Below, piece after piece: positions 1 to 7,704 of a DNA stretch of 18,173 bases. The notes under the pieces were generated by a model. That model was not told where the DNA came from and ran no database searches. It worked only from the letters and a program-made list of their open reading frames with translations. Source of the stretch: Zygnema cylindricum (taxonomy: Eukaryota > Streptophyta > Zygnematophyceae > Zygnematales > Zygnemataceae); NCBI GenBank assembly GCA_037447655.1, contig JBBHKE010002461.1, positions 1 to 18,173 on the forward strand, read 5' to 3'. The stretch's first letter is position 1; every line of letters starts with the position of its first letter. The translations under genes and the position numbers were made by a program.

Positions 1-975
1 AGTCGTTTAATGGAGATGCGATTGTGCTGGAATTAGACATGAATCTACGATAATAATTAGCAAGTCCGAAAAAGGCTCGCCGACTTGTGAGGTATGTGGG
101 AGCAGGCAATTTACTTATTCTTTGCTTCGAGAGGAGTGATCCTCTCAGCCGAGATAGAATGGCCGAGGTAAGGCACTCCCTCAGCTCCAAAGGTGCATTT
201 CGCTGGATGACATTTTAATCCAACCTTTTTTAATTCAGTCAATACCCATTTCATGTGAGTTGTGTGCTATTCGATAGTAGCAGAGGCAATGATGAGGTCA
301 TCGATGTAACATCTAGCAAACTTACAGCCTCCAAGAACGTAGTACATGACTTTTTGAAATACCGCCGAAGCATTTTTCAGTCCGAATAGCATTACGGCCC
401 ATTCCCATCGGCCGTCACTACCCCAAAAGGCAGTTTTATGCCGGTCTTTTTCCTCTATCTCAATTTGATTGAATCCCTGACGGTGGTCAAAGATACTGAA
501 ATACTTCGCTCCGCCTACGTGATCAAATATCTCTTGGGCAAGAGGCCTGGGATGACGATCTTGAACTGTTATAGCATTTAGTTCATGATATCACCACGCA
601 TTGACGCTCAGTAAAATTACCCTCGGAATCCTTTTTGCGAGGCATGACACTGGGAGCTGCAAATGTGGAGTCTAACCGATAGATTTAGCCAGCTTCCTCT
701 AGTTCAGCACATCGTTTGTCTACCATTTCCCATTGAGTTTATGACAGACAATGATTCAGTTTAAATATCGGGCGGTCATCTTCGAGATATATCGACATCT
801 TATAAGCGTTGTGACAACCCAAATCGTTTATAGAAAAACCAAAGGCATCGACATTCTGTAATACTACATCATTTAGTAATTCTTGTTCGGCCTTTGTTAG
901 ATTAGTGCCAAATTTCCACTTAGGAGCTTCAAGGTTCTCCGTTGTCATGGCTTCCATGGCTTGTGCAAAGGCCAA
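1..975 (-). pseudogene. Ty3/gypsy reverse transcriptase, N-terminal and catalytic part, frameshifted
   Basis: The RNA/DNA-dependent polymerase of a gypsy retrotransposon. The order on the minus strand is a leader with the signature KAEQELLNDVVLQNVDAFGF and DDRPIFKLNHCLS (975-739), then KRCAELEEAG and FAAPSVMPRKKDSEGNF (about 715-620). A frameshift near 595 is followed by YHELNAITVQDRHPRPLAQE, KYFSIFDHRQGFNQIEI with the first catalytic Asp (471-491), KTAFWGSDGRWEW, LFGLKNASAVFQKVM, and the catalytic box YIDD (codons at 297-308). Downstream are GLKCHPAKCTFGAEGVPYLG and, after a second frameshift near 90, FGLANYYRRFM, the usual gypsy thumb/connection motif. A TAG stop interrupts the frame just after YIDDLIIASATIE. 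RNase H and integrase must lie beyond base 1. Confidence 0.9.
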
Positions 976-1239
976 CTGCTCATATGCGATAAGTGTTTAT
1001 CCTAACTCGTAAGCTACAGGTGTCTATTTAAGGCAATTAACCGAATGATTCCAGCTTCGTGTTGGAAAAGCAACACTCCAATGAGGAGTGGGTGGAATAT
1101 ACATGGAACTTGTAGACTGAACAACCGTGTATGCAGGAATAGACCAAGACATGTGTCTAGGTTTGAGGAAATCCTAGATTGAGATTTCGCGAACTGGTGG
1201 AATTGGAGAAAGAAAGAGGAAAAATTGAATTGTGGTCCC
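976..1239 (-). pseudogene. Linker of the gypsy polyprotein between methyltransferase and RT
   Basis: In the frame shared by the methyltransferase and the RT, a readable peptide with the segments MSWSIPAYTVVQSTSSMYIP and PHWSVAFPTRSWNHSVNCLK (about 1152-1034) follows a stop at 1174-1176. It ends in another stop and continues into YEQLAFAQAMEAM just before the RT. I do not recognise a protease active site (DTG/DSG) here. The frame continuity is what ties this stretch to the polyprotein. It could be a spacer or tether domain, or part of a protease that has lost its signature. Confidence 0.5.
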
Positions 1240-2017
1240 TTAGAGAGTGGGGCGGAAAGATTTACTTAGTGATGCATTCCCCCCCCCAGCTGGTTGAGAC
1301 GGATGTGCCTGAGAGTGGCGACCAACTGCAAACCCCAGACCTAAAACAAAAGACAGAGACTGCAGGTCCATGACACGACCTAATAAAGTGCATCTTTGAC
1401 ATTCTGTAAGACTAACAGCGGCTGTAGTGCCAGGGATAAAATGCAGGAGGTGTTCTCGCTCCGTAGAGGTAGGCACTTTGAGCTCACCGGTATGAATGTT
1501 TCCGAGCATGCCAAGACCGTCATTAGAGAATACGTGTGAATGTGGGTAAGAGACTAAGGTAGGAAGAACCTTAAGAGGTTGATCCGAGACATTGATATTA
1601 AAATAAGAGGGGGCAGTCCTTTGAATGCAAGGTTGCACCTTGTGGAAAGGAAGAAAGGCAGCTTGAATGTCTGTAGGAGGAGGACGAACTGACAGGTTGG
1701 CTTTACGGAGTCGACCAATATCGATCAGGTTTGTCCAGTTCGAGCGAACCCAGTGTGCTAGTGATCCATGGCAAGCGGCGTCAATAATAAGAGGCGGACC
1801 AATTAATTGTTCGATCCGTTGATAATCAGCGAAGATTGTAGGTCTTTGATCATTATAGGCTGCGACATTTTCCAAGATACGTCCCATAGGATGATCTAAA
1901 GTTTGATGAAAATGGAGGATGCGAATCAATTCAAAAAAAAGTTTGGTGCGGGGATCGACCAAACCGAGACCTTTCCCGGCCCGAGACATTCCTTGGCACT
2001 CCCATCCGTCGAAAACT
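1240..2017 (-). pseudogene. C5 cytosine-specific DNA methyltransferase, C-terminal two thirds, retrotransposon-borne
   Basis: The family transfers a methyl group from S-adenosylmethionine to cytosine C5 in DNA. Reading down from 2017, the catalytic motif IV appears as WECQGMSRAGKG, with the nucleophile Cys codon at 1996-1998; most relatives have PPC or SPC where this has WEC. Counting from the Met codon at 1987-1989, motif VI is the ENV triplet at residues 40-42 and motif VIII is HWVRSNWTNL at 79-88. A target-recognition-like stretch follows, then motif IX (EREHLLHF, 177-184) and motif X (LLGRVMDLQSLSFVL, 202-216). Motifs IX and X resemble the DNMT3/DRM arrangement more than bacterial Dcm. 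Motifs I-III, which bind the methyl donor, are absent: the frame enters the repeat at 2018 and soon hits a stop (2086-2088). A run of nine C at 1279-1287 lies near the C-terminus. The rest is uninterrupted for about 250 codons, so decay is more recent or milder than in the RT. Confidence 0.8.
1279..1287. repeat. C9 homopolymer in the methyltransferase tail
   Basis: Nine consecutive C on the plus strand (G on the coding strand) encode a Gly run near the end of the methyltransferase ORF. Such runs are slippage-prone and may explain the odd last residues before the stop at 1240. Confidence 0.8.
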
Positions 2018-2487
2018 GTTGTTTTTGAAATGTTAGTTTCGTACTTACGCCAAATTTTGTGCGCACACGACGGTTTGTGCGTAGATTATTACCGGAATAA
2101 TGTGGTGGTACAAATGGAGGTTCGAATGGATTTGTGGGTTTGGGGAGTAATTCTACGGCTGAAATTAAAGGGAGTAATTGAGTGGCTTGGAATACGTTTG
2201 CAAATGGACGGCGGATCGCGAAGCAATCCCATGTGAAATGTACGAAATGTTGAATATGTATGCCGCCGGTACGGAGCGTCTTACTTTATTTGCGAGAGGC
2301 GTATTTATTTCAAAGGACGCTGGTTCGGTACAGAAAAGATTTTGAAAGTACGGTTTAATTTTGGCAAGTGGTCCGTGGTACATTTGGAGGGCGGACAGCG
2401 TCCGCCGATATTTCCAAAGGATTGCATTTTGATGATGTGGTATCAAGTGGACCGTACGTATGTGATGTCGGTTCATGACGTGGTTTC
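2018..2487 (+). repeat. Tandem repeat unit A (about 470 bp)
   Basis: This unit begins TGTTGTTTTTGAAATGTTAG and abuts a second copy at 2488 that begins TGTTGTTTTGAAAAGTCAG. The copies share ordered blocks: TTAGTTTCG / TCAGTTTCG at the start, ATGGAGGTTCGAATGGATT / ATGGAGGTTTGAATAGATT, GAGTGG, CAAATGGACGGCGGATCGCG, AAGCAATCC / AAGCGATCC, and GCCGCCGGTACGG. After that block they diverge, then meet again at GGTTTCTG at the end of each. Unit A ends the methyltransferase ORF on the other strand. It could be an LTR-like or solo-LTR duplication (TG start, though no CA end) or a long minisatellite. Confidence 0.75.
2390..2406. other. Hairpin in repeat unit A
   Basis: Seven perfect base pairs (GGCGGAC with GTCCGCC) around the loop AGC. 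It occurs in the part of unit A that unit B does not share. The function is unknown; it could be a transcript structure of the repeat. Confidence 0.6.
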
Positions 2488-2909
2488 TGTTGTTTTGAAA
2501 AGTCAGTTTCGTGCGTAGGAGACAGTTTGCCCGTAACTGCTAATTGGATTTAATATGGAGGTTTGAATAGATTCACGGATTGGGGGAGAGAACGGATTGA
2601 TATAATTAAAGTGATGTAAAAGACTCATTGAGTGGTGTGAACAAGCTCTGACAAATGGACGGCGGATCGCGAAGCGATCCGATGTAAAATAAACGGAATG
2701 TTGGAATAGACGCCGCCGGTACGGCGGAGCTGCGACGCAGTTAAGTCAACATAGCTGCGGCTATTTGTATGATCCGTACGGACAAGCGCAGCCACCGCAG
2801 CCAGCGCAGCTAGCGCAGCTGCGGATAAGATGACTAGGATAGATCTCGAGTAATGATGATTGTACGGTAGTGGTAGCTTAGTAGTTGCTTAGTGGTAGCT
2901 TGGTTTCTG
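2488..2909 (+). repeat. Tandem repeat unit B (about 420 bp)
   Basis: This is the second copy of the unit starting at 2018, joined to it without a gap. It shares the first approximately 260 bp with unit A at moderate identity and the closing GGTTTCTG. Its middle part instead holds a GCAGC-rich block (2722-2826). The copia relic downstream starts in its protease at about 3066, so unit B and the following 150 bp sit where that element's gag and leader would be expected. Confidence 0.7.
2722..2826. repeat. GC-rich GCAGC-type short repeat cluster
   Basis: Within unit B there is a run of imperfect GCAGC / AGCGCAGC units (for example CCGCAGCCAGCGCAGC and TAGCGCAGCTGCGG), flanking a perfect CCGTACGG palindrome near 2778. 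The base composition is sharply GC-rich against AT-rich surroundings. There is no open frame of note. Confidence 0.6.
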
Positions 2910-2988
2910 ACATACGAAGAGTGCGGTGTAAATATTTTGTGAAACAGAGGTTTGTCCTTTTGACTAATTAGTTTATTAGAGTAGATAT

Positions 2989-3013
2989 AGTACGGATGGT
3001 ATGCCTCCGTACT
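2989..3013. other. Hairpin upstream of the first copia relic
   Basis: AGTACGGA (2989-2996) pairs with TCCGTACT (3006-3013). Two more GG-CC pairs continue inside, with one bulged T and a TATG tetraloop. It carries the GTACGG word that recurs through 2260-3210. It sits about 50 bp before the first recognisable copia protein sequence. Confidence 0.6.
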
Positions 3014-3065
3014 CTGAGTATAACTTGCAGGACTTAGATTATTTTATGTATCGCAGTCAAGTTTA

Positions 3066-3494
3066 TCAAAGGCTATGGACAACACTACACATCACATGTG
3101 CTCGGATCCAGGACTATTCACTCATATAAGAACACTCAGTGTACCGAAATCTATTATAGTGGCTAACGGCTCAATGATGGTTAATGATACAGTAGGAACA
3201 GTACGGTTGGATCTACTGACACAAGATAGGCAAGGGATTACAATAGTCAATAGAGTACGTTTTAACAATATGCTTTATAATCAAGGAGGATGCATCAATC
3301 TCTTAAGCGTCCCACAACTTCAGAAGAAAGGTGGAAGAGCTACATGTATGGAAGGAGGGAAAATCATTATAAGTAGTAAAACTGGACAGTTTGTAAAGGG
3401 CATCGTAAATGAAAATATGCAAAGTAGGCTAATTTGGAGGAAACCAGAAAATAGAATGGCGGATGAAAAGGGCACCTTCATTCGGCAGAGGTGA
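3066..3494 (+). pseudogene. Copia aspartic protease and GAG-pre-integrase start (relic 1)
   Basis: The pepsin-like retroviral protease processes the Gag-Pol polyprotein. The ORF from 3075 opens with DNTTHHMCSDPGLF, which fits the usual copia DSGATxHM segment with the catalytic DSG destroyed (DNT). The flap region VANGS is at residues 29-33, and NLLSVPQL, the typical end of the domain, is at 75-82. The residues after about 100 start the pre-integrase segment. The nominal start codon at 3075 is only an internal codon of the original polyprotein. Confidence 0.8.
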
Positions 3495-4458
3495 ACAAGG
3501 AGGATCTCACGTTATGGCATCATCAAATGAGTCACACCTCAAAGAGTAATATCAAAGAGATGATTCGGCATGGTGCGGTTCAAGGACTCGACGTGGCGAC
3601 ATGAGAGACAGTTATTGGATGCGTAGAATGCACAAAAATGAAGCATAAAAGGAAGCCACATCCAGTAAAAGATCTTTAATTCAAGGCGAATGCCCCTTTG
3701 AACCTAGTCCATATAGATCTTTGTGGGAACATATATCTAGAAACCATTAGGAAAAATAAATCCATCATGGTGATAGTTGATGATTTCAGCAGGAAGACAT
3801 GGGTGTATCTTTTAAAAGCAAAGTAAAAGACATTAGAAACATTTAAAGAATTTGTGGTTATGGCTGAGAGGGAAAGTGGGAGGCAGGTAAAGGCAATACG
3901 ATCGACCTGTGGAGGTGAATTTCTTGCCTTCGTTGAATACTTTAAGGAGATGGGGATTAAGCAGCAGTTCACGGCTCTTTATTCCCGACAATCGAATAAA
4001 ATTGGAGAGAGGAAGAATCGGACATTGTAAGAGATGGTGCGGGCCATGCTCTATACGACAAAACTCAGGCGGCTAATCATGTTACCAATCAAAGAATAAA
4101 CTCGGCTTTGGGCAATAAAACACCGAAGGAACTTTGGAGTGGACAAGTGCCTACGATAAAACACTTAAGAATTTGGGGATGTGAGGCTATGGGATACGTA
4201 GAGGAAAGAAATCGAGAGGGGAAGTGTGCGGCACGGTCATGGGAAGGATACTTTGTGGGGTATAGTGAGAACTCAATCCAGTATCGGATTTATAACCCTG
4301 TTACTAGAATGGTTCGAGAGTCTAGAAATGTGGAGTGTTATGAAAATTTAGAATGTATGGTGAAACGAACTAATGAGTCCAAGCGGGCTCAATATTACGA
4401 CAAGGAGAGTCATTATGAGAAATTTACAAGAGAGGAGGAGGAAAAGGAAGAAGTTTAG
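3491..4458 (+). pseudogene. Copia integrase (relic 1), inactive
   Basis: Integrase inserts the cDNA copy into the host genome. In the frame from 3491 the zinc-binding head is visible as LWHHQMSH and CVECTKMKH, followed by the core with VHIDLCG (first acidic residue) and IVDDFSRKTWVYLL. The second acidic residue is lost: the usual DNGGE reads TCGGE, the Thr codon being at 3905-3907. The Glu is kept (GERKNRTL, codon 4007-4009). Stops interrupt it near 3600, 3676, 3825 and 4028. After a frameshift, the ORF 4108-4458 carries the typical tail NKTPKELWSGQVPTIKHLRI and GYFVGYSENS. Confidence 0.85.
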
Positions 4459-4923
4459 ATCGAGATAGGGGCAAAGAAAAGGGTGGGATCTGTAGTGAAA
4501 ACTTTAGAGAAAGTTCTGACACCTAAGATCACTCGTAACAAATCACACGAAGACAAGGTCATTAGAGAATCACTTACTCGCACTAACAACGTGACATCAG
4601 AAGACACACCACTGGAGAAGGAGGATGATGATAAGATTCAAAGTAGTGATTCGGATAAAGAATTTGTAGAGGATGTACGCAGAAGTAAGAGATCAACAAA
4701 AGGGAAGGCACCTAAACGATTTCCACTAGGACAGTCATACAAAAAGCAAACGAGTTACTAGAGAGCAATTTCCGAAATTAGAGAAGGAAGGGCGGAATCC
4801 TTCCTCTTATGACAGGCAATTATAAAAAATCATCCGGCCGGTCCTCAATCATATCAAGAAGCTTGAGTCTCGGACAGATGGGAGGGGAAGTGGAAACCAC
4901 CGTTCATAAAGGAGTTTAATTCT
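4459..4923 (+). pseudogene. Linker between integrase and RT (relic 1)
   Basis: This is in the same frame as the flanking integrase tail and RT. It is rich in Lys, Glu, Asp and Ser, including VRRSKRSTKGKAPKRF, the basic RRSxR stretch typical of copia elements before the RT. Stops lie at its borders and inside it (for example 4759-4761). Confidence 0.65.
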
Positions 4924-5882
4924 ATGAAAGCAATTGTGTGTTTTGAAAAAGAAGACTTACCAGTTGGTAAGAAATGGATAAACTCAAAGTGGGTTTTTAA
5001 AACAAAGACAGAAGCCTCGAGAGAAATTCTTAAGTATAAGGCATGGTTAGTATGTAAGGGCTTCCATCAAAAAGACGGTATTGACTATTCGGAGACATTT
5101 GCCCTTGTAGTTAAGTTCAATTCATTGCGCGCAATTATTGCAATGGCGGCTGCGGAAGGAATTCACATCCAACAAATGGATGTACAGACAACCTTTTTAA
5201 ATGGTAAATTAGAGGAGGAGGTTGATATGAAAATTCTAGAAGGAGTTCATGGAAATAATGGTAAGGTATGGAGGTTGTGGAAGGCTTTGTATGTTTTGAA
5301 GCAGGCACCGAGAACATGGAACCATAAACTTCACAAGGTTTTACATATTTTGGGATTTAAGAGGCTTATTGCAGATATTAGAGTGTGTATTTGGGGAGAA
5401 GGTTGAGACATGATAATTTTTAGTTTATACGTCGATGACTTCATTTCCATCTCTTCCAATTTGGAGTTACTTGGAGAATTAAAGATTGAATTTTGAAAAC
5501 ACTTTAGAATTACAAATTTTGGGGATGCACAATACATTGTGGGAATTCAGATTCAGAGGAGGAGGAACGGAGAAAATAATTTAAGCCAAGAACAATATGC
5601 AAAAGACGTACTAGAAATATTTGGGTTCTTACATTGTAAGCCACTAGGAACTCCCCTTGATCCTCGTGACAAGCCTTCTAACTTTGTTAAAATTATCGAG
5701 GTTGGTGCCGCGTATCGGGAGGCGGTTGGAAGCTTAACGTATTTGATTGTCACTACTAGGCCAGACATTAGAGCGCAGTGAGTGTGGTTAGTCAGTATTG
5801 TAGCAATCCTAAAAAAATACATTGGGAGGTAGTGAAATGTTAAAAATCACTAGATTTATAAGATATTTCCTAAGTGTAAAAT
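4924..5882 (+). pseudogene. Copia reverse transcriptase (relic 1), stop-interrupted
   Basis: Copies the element RNA into DNA. Visible landmarks in one frame: INSKWVFKTK, YKAWLVCKGFHQKDGIDYSE, QQMDVQTTFLNGKLEEEVDM with the first catalytic Asp, LYVLKQAPRTWNHKLH, and the catalytic YVDD box at 5428-5439. After that come FRITNFGDAQYIVGIQI, EQYAKDVLEIFGF, GSLTYLIVTTRPDIRAQ and, frameshifted, SQYCSNPKKIHWEVVK near 5790-5837. Stops at 5404-5406, about 5494 and 5779-5781 kill it. RNase H is absent past about 5882. Confidence 0.9.
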
Positions 5883-6010
5883 AAAAGAAAAAAGCAAGTA
5901 GCCTGCTTCCACCTTTCCTCTCTATCCCCCATATTTTTTGTAGTCATTGAAGGAGAGAGAGAGAAATAGAAGGGAAGCCATGGCTGCCTCAACCTAATAA
6001 GCAAGACTGA

Positions 6011-6030
6011 AGAGTGACTTATGTCACTCT
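6011..6030. other. Perfect short hairpin
   Basis: AGAGTGAC pairs fully with GTCACTCT around the tetraloop TTAT. It lies about 20 bp from the tRNA-like segment. There is no T-tract immediately after it, so a Pol III terminator role is not supported. Confidence 0.5.
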
Positions 6031-6039
6031 CAACAAAAG

Positions 6040-6120
6040 GTAAAGTCATGTAGGACTCGAATCACCCATCGGCAAAGCGAGGCGTAGCCGTTAGCCCTAA
6101 CCGGTCTGTCCTATAAGTTC
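6040..6120 (-). ncRNA. tRNA-like / SINE-like segment with a Pol III box B
   Basis: Reading the minus strand, GATTCGAGTCC (near 6053-6063) differs from the Pol III box B consensus GGTTCGANTCC at one base. About 30 nt upstream of it is a D-arm-like TTAGGGCTAACGGCTACGCC. The segment is bracketed by TAGGAC / GTCCTA (near 6051 and 6108). I could not fold it into a proper cloverleaf: the acceptor and T stems do not pair well. It could be a decayed tRNA, the head of a tRNA-derived SINE, or chance. Confidence 0.3.
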
Positions 6121-6364
6121 GTTGAAGTATATAGGGTATGATTAAACATAAACTATGTTACGATCGATAAACCAATTAACGGAAATACAAATGAAACGAC
6201 ATAGAACGTGTTATATATACAGTGCGAATATAATACCGCACGGAACAAATGAATCGGCCATTTGTTTCGACGGTCAATTTTGAATGCCGGTTTTTATCCA
6301 ACGACGCACATCATTGCCAAGATCTCGGAATGGTCACTTTGGCGTTTTATAACATGGCATGACC

Positions 6365-6376
6365 TGACGTCACGTG
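6365..6376. promoter_or_regulatory. Fused CRE / G-box (ACGT core) site
   Basis: TGACGTCA overlaps CACGTG. Such ACGT cores are bound by bZIP and bHLH factors in plants and algae. It lies about 170 bp before the TATA-like sequence at 6540, as an enhancer element of an LTR promoter might. Confidence 0.4.
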
Positions 6377-6539
6377 GAGAGATAACATTTGGTCGTGGGA
6401 ATTACAAGGAACGTACAGACGAGTGAAAATTGGACAAGCGTCCGCTTAATGGCCTTGTCGTACAGAGGCCGTACAAAAAGTACATCGGAAGTAGTACTTT
6501 CTTGTACTCTACAGTGATATAATTGGTTTGTACAATCGG

Positions 6540-6546
6540 TATATAG
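6540..6546 (+). promoter_or_regulatory. TATA-like box, possible LTR promoter of copia relic 2
   Basis: TATATAG, followed by a G-rich leader (GGGGTTGTGAGGGGGAAC) and then a CT run. It lies about 290 bp upstream of the gag-like sequence. A bounded LTR could not be delimited, so this is a positional guess. Confidence 0.3.
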
Positions 6547-6704
6547 GGGTTGTGAGGGGGAACTAGGACTTAGAAAAATCTGGTAGGTAGTCCTCTCTCT
6601 CTTTGAGAGTTTATATAAATTGACATCTTTGCCACCCTATAACTAAATGCCTAATTGGCCATTTTTCAGTGATTCTTTTTGGCACAGATTAAGCAAAGTC
6701 CACG

Positions 6705-6720
6705 CTGCACAAGGGTGCAG
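6705..6720. other. Stem-loop in the leader of copia relic 2
   Basis: CTGCAC pairs with GTGCAG around the tetraloop AAGG. The perfect 12-bp palindrome CAACAATTGTTG follows at 6747-6758. They are just upstream of gag, where retroelement leaders often carry packaging or dimerisation structures; that role here is inference. Confidence 0.4.
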
Positions 6721-6830
6721 TCTGACTGTCAGTTTGCCTCCTTGGGCAACAATTGTTGTGGCTTGAAGTGGGTTAGTTAAAACCTATCTAGAGGCTTCCT
6801 GAATTCTGTAGTTTTATAGAAGACACAGAA

Positions 6831-7492
6831 TTGAAGGTTATGGGCCCACCCTCTAGGGTGCCCAACTTCAATGGATCTGGGTTCATCTATTGGGAAGCCA
6901 TGATGATGGGGGCTTTGTGCGAAAATAAATACTGGGGTTGGGGTATCATTAGTGGACAAGTGAAACATCCACCTTCGGGAACTCCACCAGGATTTGGAGT
7001 AAGGCTTCCTGCGGCACAAGCTGCTTCAACAGAGGAGGCAGATGATGGGGACTTCACTGTTACCAAAAAGGGGAAAGGAAAGGAGACACCCATCACTCCT
7101 ATTGCCACGGCACCAGGAACGGCAATTGTGAACATAGTGGAAAATGATATTCAAATGTGAGGCACCTCACTCAAGCTTTGGCCACCCCTCATCTTCAATT
7201 TACAAAGCCGAGGAGTTGTGGGTGAGTTTAGTGGAGATCTATAGAGCTACTACTATTTAGGAGCTCAAATTGGCTGAGCAGAAGCTATTGAGTTACACTT
7301 ACAAAGGAGGAAAGATGTTAGATTATTGTAATGATCTTTCATGTTTGTATATGGAGTTAGAAAATGTCGGGTGGACAAGTACAATGGAGATGAAAGTTAA
7401 CACTCTCATCATGAAGTTACGAGACGAGTACGAGAACATAGTGTAGCGAGTACAGGAAATGACTGACAATCATGGAAGTGGAATACAGTGGT
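6831..7492 (+). pseudogene. Copia gag (capsid) region, relic 2
   Basis: Gag packages the element RNA into virus-like particles. The early part reads PNFNGSGFIYWEAMMMGALC and KYWGWGIISGQ, the usual copia start with its conserved Trp. After a stop at 7158-7160 and a frame change, the UBN2-like part is clear: KLAEQKLLSYTYKGGKMLDY and MKVNTLIMKLRDEYENIV (about 7267-7443). Stops at 7258 and 7444 break it. The first Met of the open frame is not a reliable start. Confidence 0.75.
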
Positions 7493-7614
7493 GCGGATGA
7501 TACTTGTGCAGGAAAACCCTATGGAGATTAGGAGAGGAGGAAAGAACATTCATGCGGATGATACTTATGCAGGAAAACCCTATGGAGATTATGAGAGGAG
7601 GAAAGAACATTCAA
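7493..7614 (+). repeat. 61-bp tandem duplication in the gag/zinc-knuckle region
   Basis: The unit GCGGATGATACTTGTGCAGG... (7493-7553) is repeated at 7554-7614 with only a few changes (TTGTGC to TTATGC, TTAGGAG to TTATGAG). The period of 61 is not a multiple of three, so the duplication shifts the frame. Confidence 0.9.
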
Positions 7615-7704
7615 GCTCTAGCTGCAGGAGGGGACCGATTGGGGAAGGATCCGAAGAAATTGTACAAAAGGGAAACAGATCAGTTGGGAGGACCGAGGCC
7701 CCCA

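Larger units (their letters stand above)
1..2017 (-). mobile_element. Degenerate Ty3/gypsy retrotransposon carrying a cytosine methyltransferase
   Basis: On the minus strand a polyprotein can be followed from 2017 down to base 1. The order is a C5 cytosine methyltransferase half-domain (2017-1240), a linker (about 1239-976), and a gypsy-type reverse transcriptase (975-1). The methyltransferase ORF and the first RT ORF are in the same reading frame; only stop codons (for example at 1240-1242 and 1174-1176) separate them, so they look like one original polyprotein. No gag, aspartic protease or zinc knuckle is visible. The 5' side stops abruptly at 2017, where the tandem repeat at 2018 begins. 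The 3' side (RNase H, integrase, LTR) lies outside the window. Stops and at least two frameshifts (near 595 and near 90) show that the copy is dead. Confidence 0.85.
3066..5882 (+). mobile_element. Ty1/copia retrotransposon relic 1 (protease, integrase, RT; no gag or RNase H)
   Basis: The domain order protease, integrase, reverse transcriptase is diagnostic of copia elements. Coding sequence starts inside the protease and runs to the region where RT joins RNase H (RFIRYFLSVK near 5850-5880). It is broken by one frameshift after the protease, another before 4108, and many stops. From 4108 to about 5781 one single frame is kept with only stop codons in it. The expected gag at the 5' side is replaced by repeat unit B, the RNase H is missing, and no LTR pair is recognisable. 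This copy is clearly older than the second copia relic. Confidence 0.9.
5883..6800. other. Spacer between the two copia relics; possible remains of the second element's 5' LTR
   Basis: No coding region is recognised. The stretch holds a CT/GA-rich patch (about 5905-5975), a hairpin (6011-6030), a tRNA-like segment (about 6040-6120), a fused CRE/G-box (6365-6376), a TATA-like box (6540), a CTCTCTCT run near 6593-6604, a stem-loop at 6705-6720 and the perfect palindrome CAACAATTGTTG at 6747-6758. The second copia gag begins soon after, so part of 6280-6790 may be its old LTR and leader. I could find no matching 3' LTR downstream of 10350 by eye. Confidence 0.45.

Noticed and set aside
1919-2236. 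Plus-strand open frame of 105 codons
   Set aside because: It overlaps the methyltransferase on the other strand and runs into the repeat; a shadow frame.
2435-2450. TGGTATCAAGTGG resembles a tRNA-Met primer binding site
   Set aside because: It is inside repeat unit A, is followed directly by unit B, and no LTR end precedes it; partial match only.
2165-2476. Minus-strand open frame of 103 codons inside repeat unit A
   Set aside because: No recognised domain; it lies in repeat DNA and the homologous part of unit B does not keep it open.
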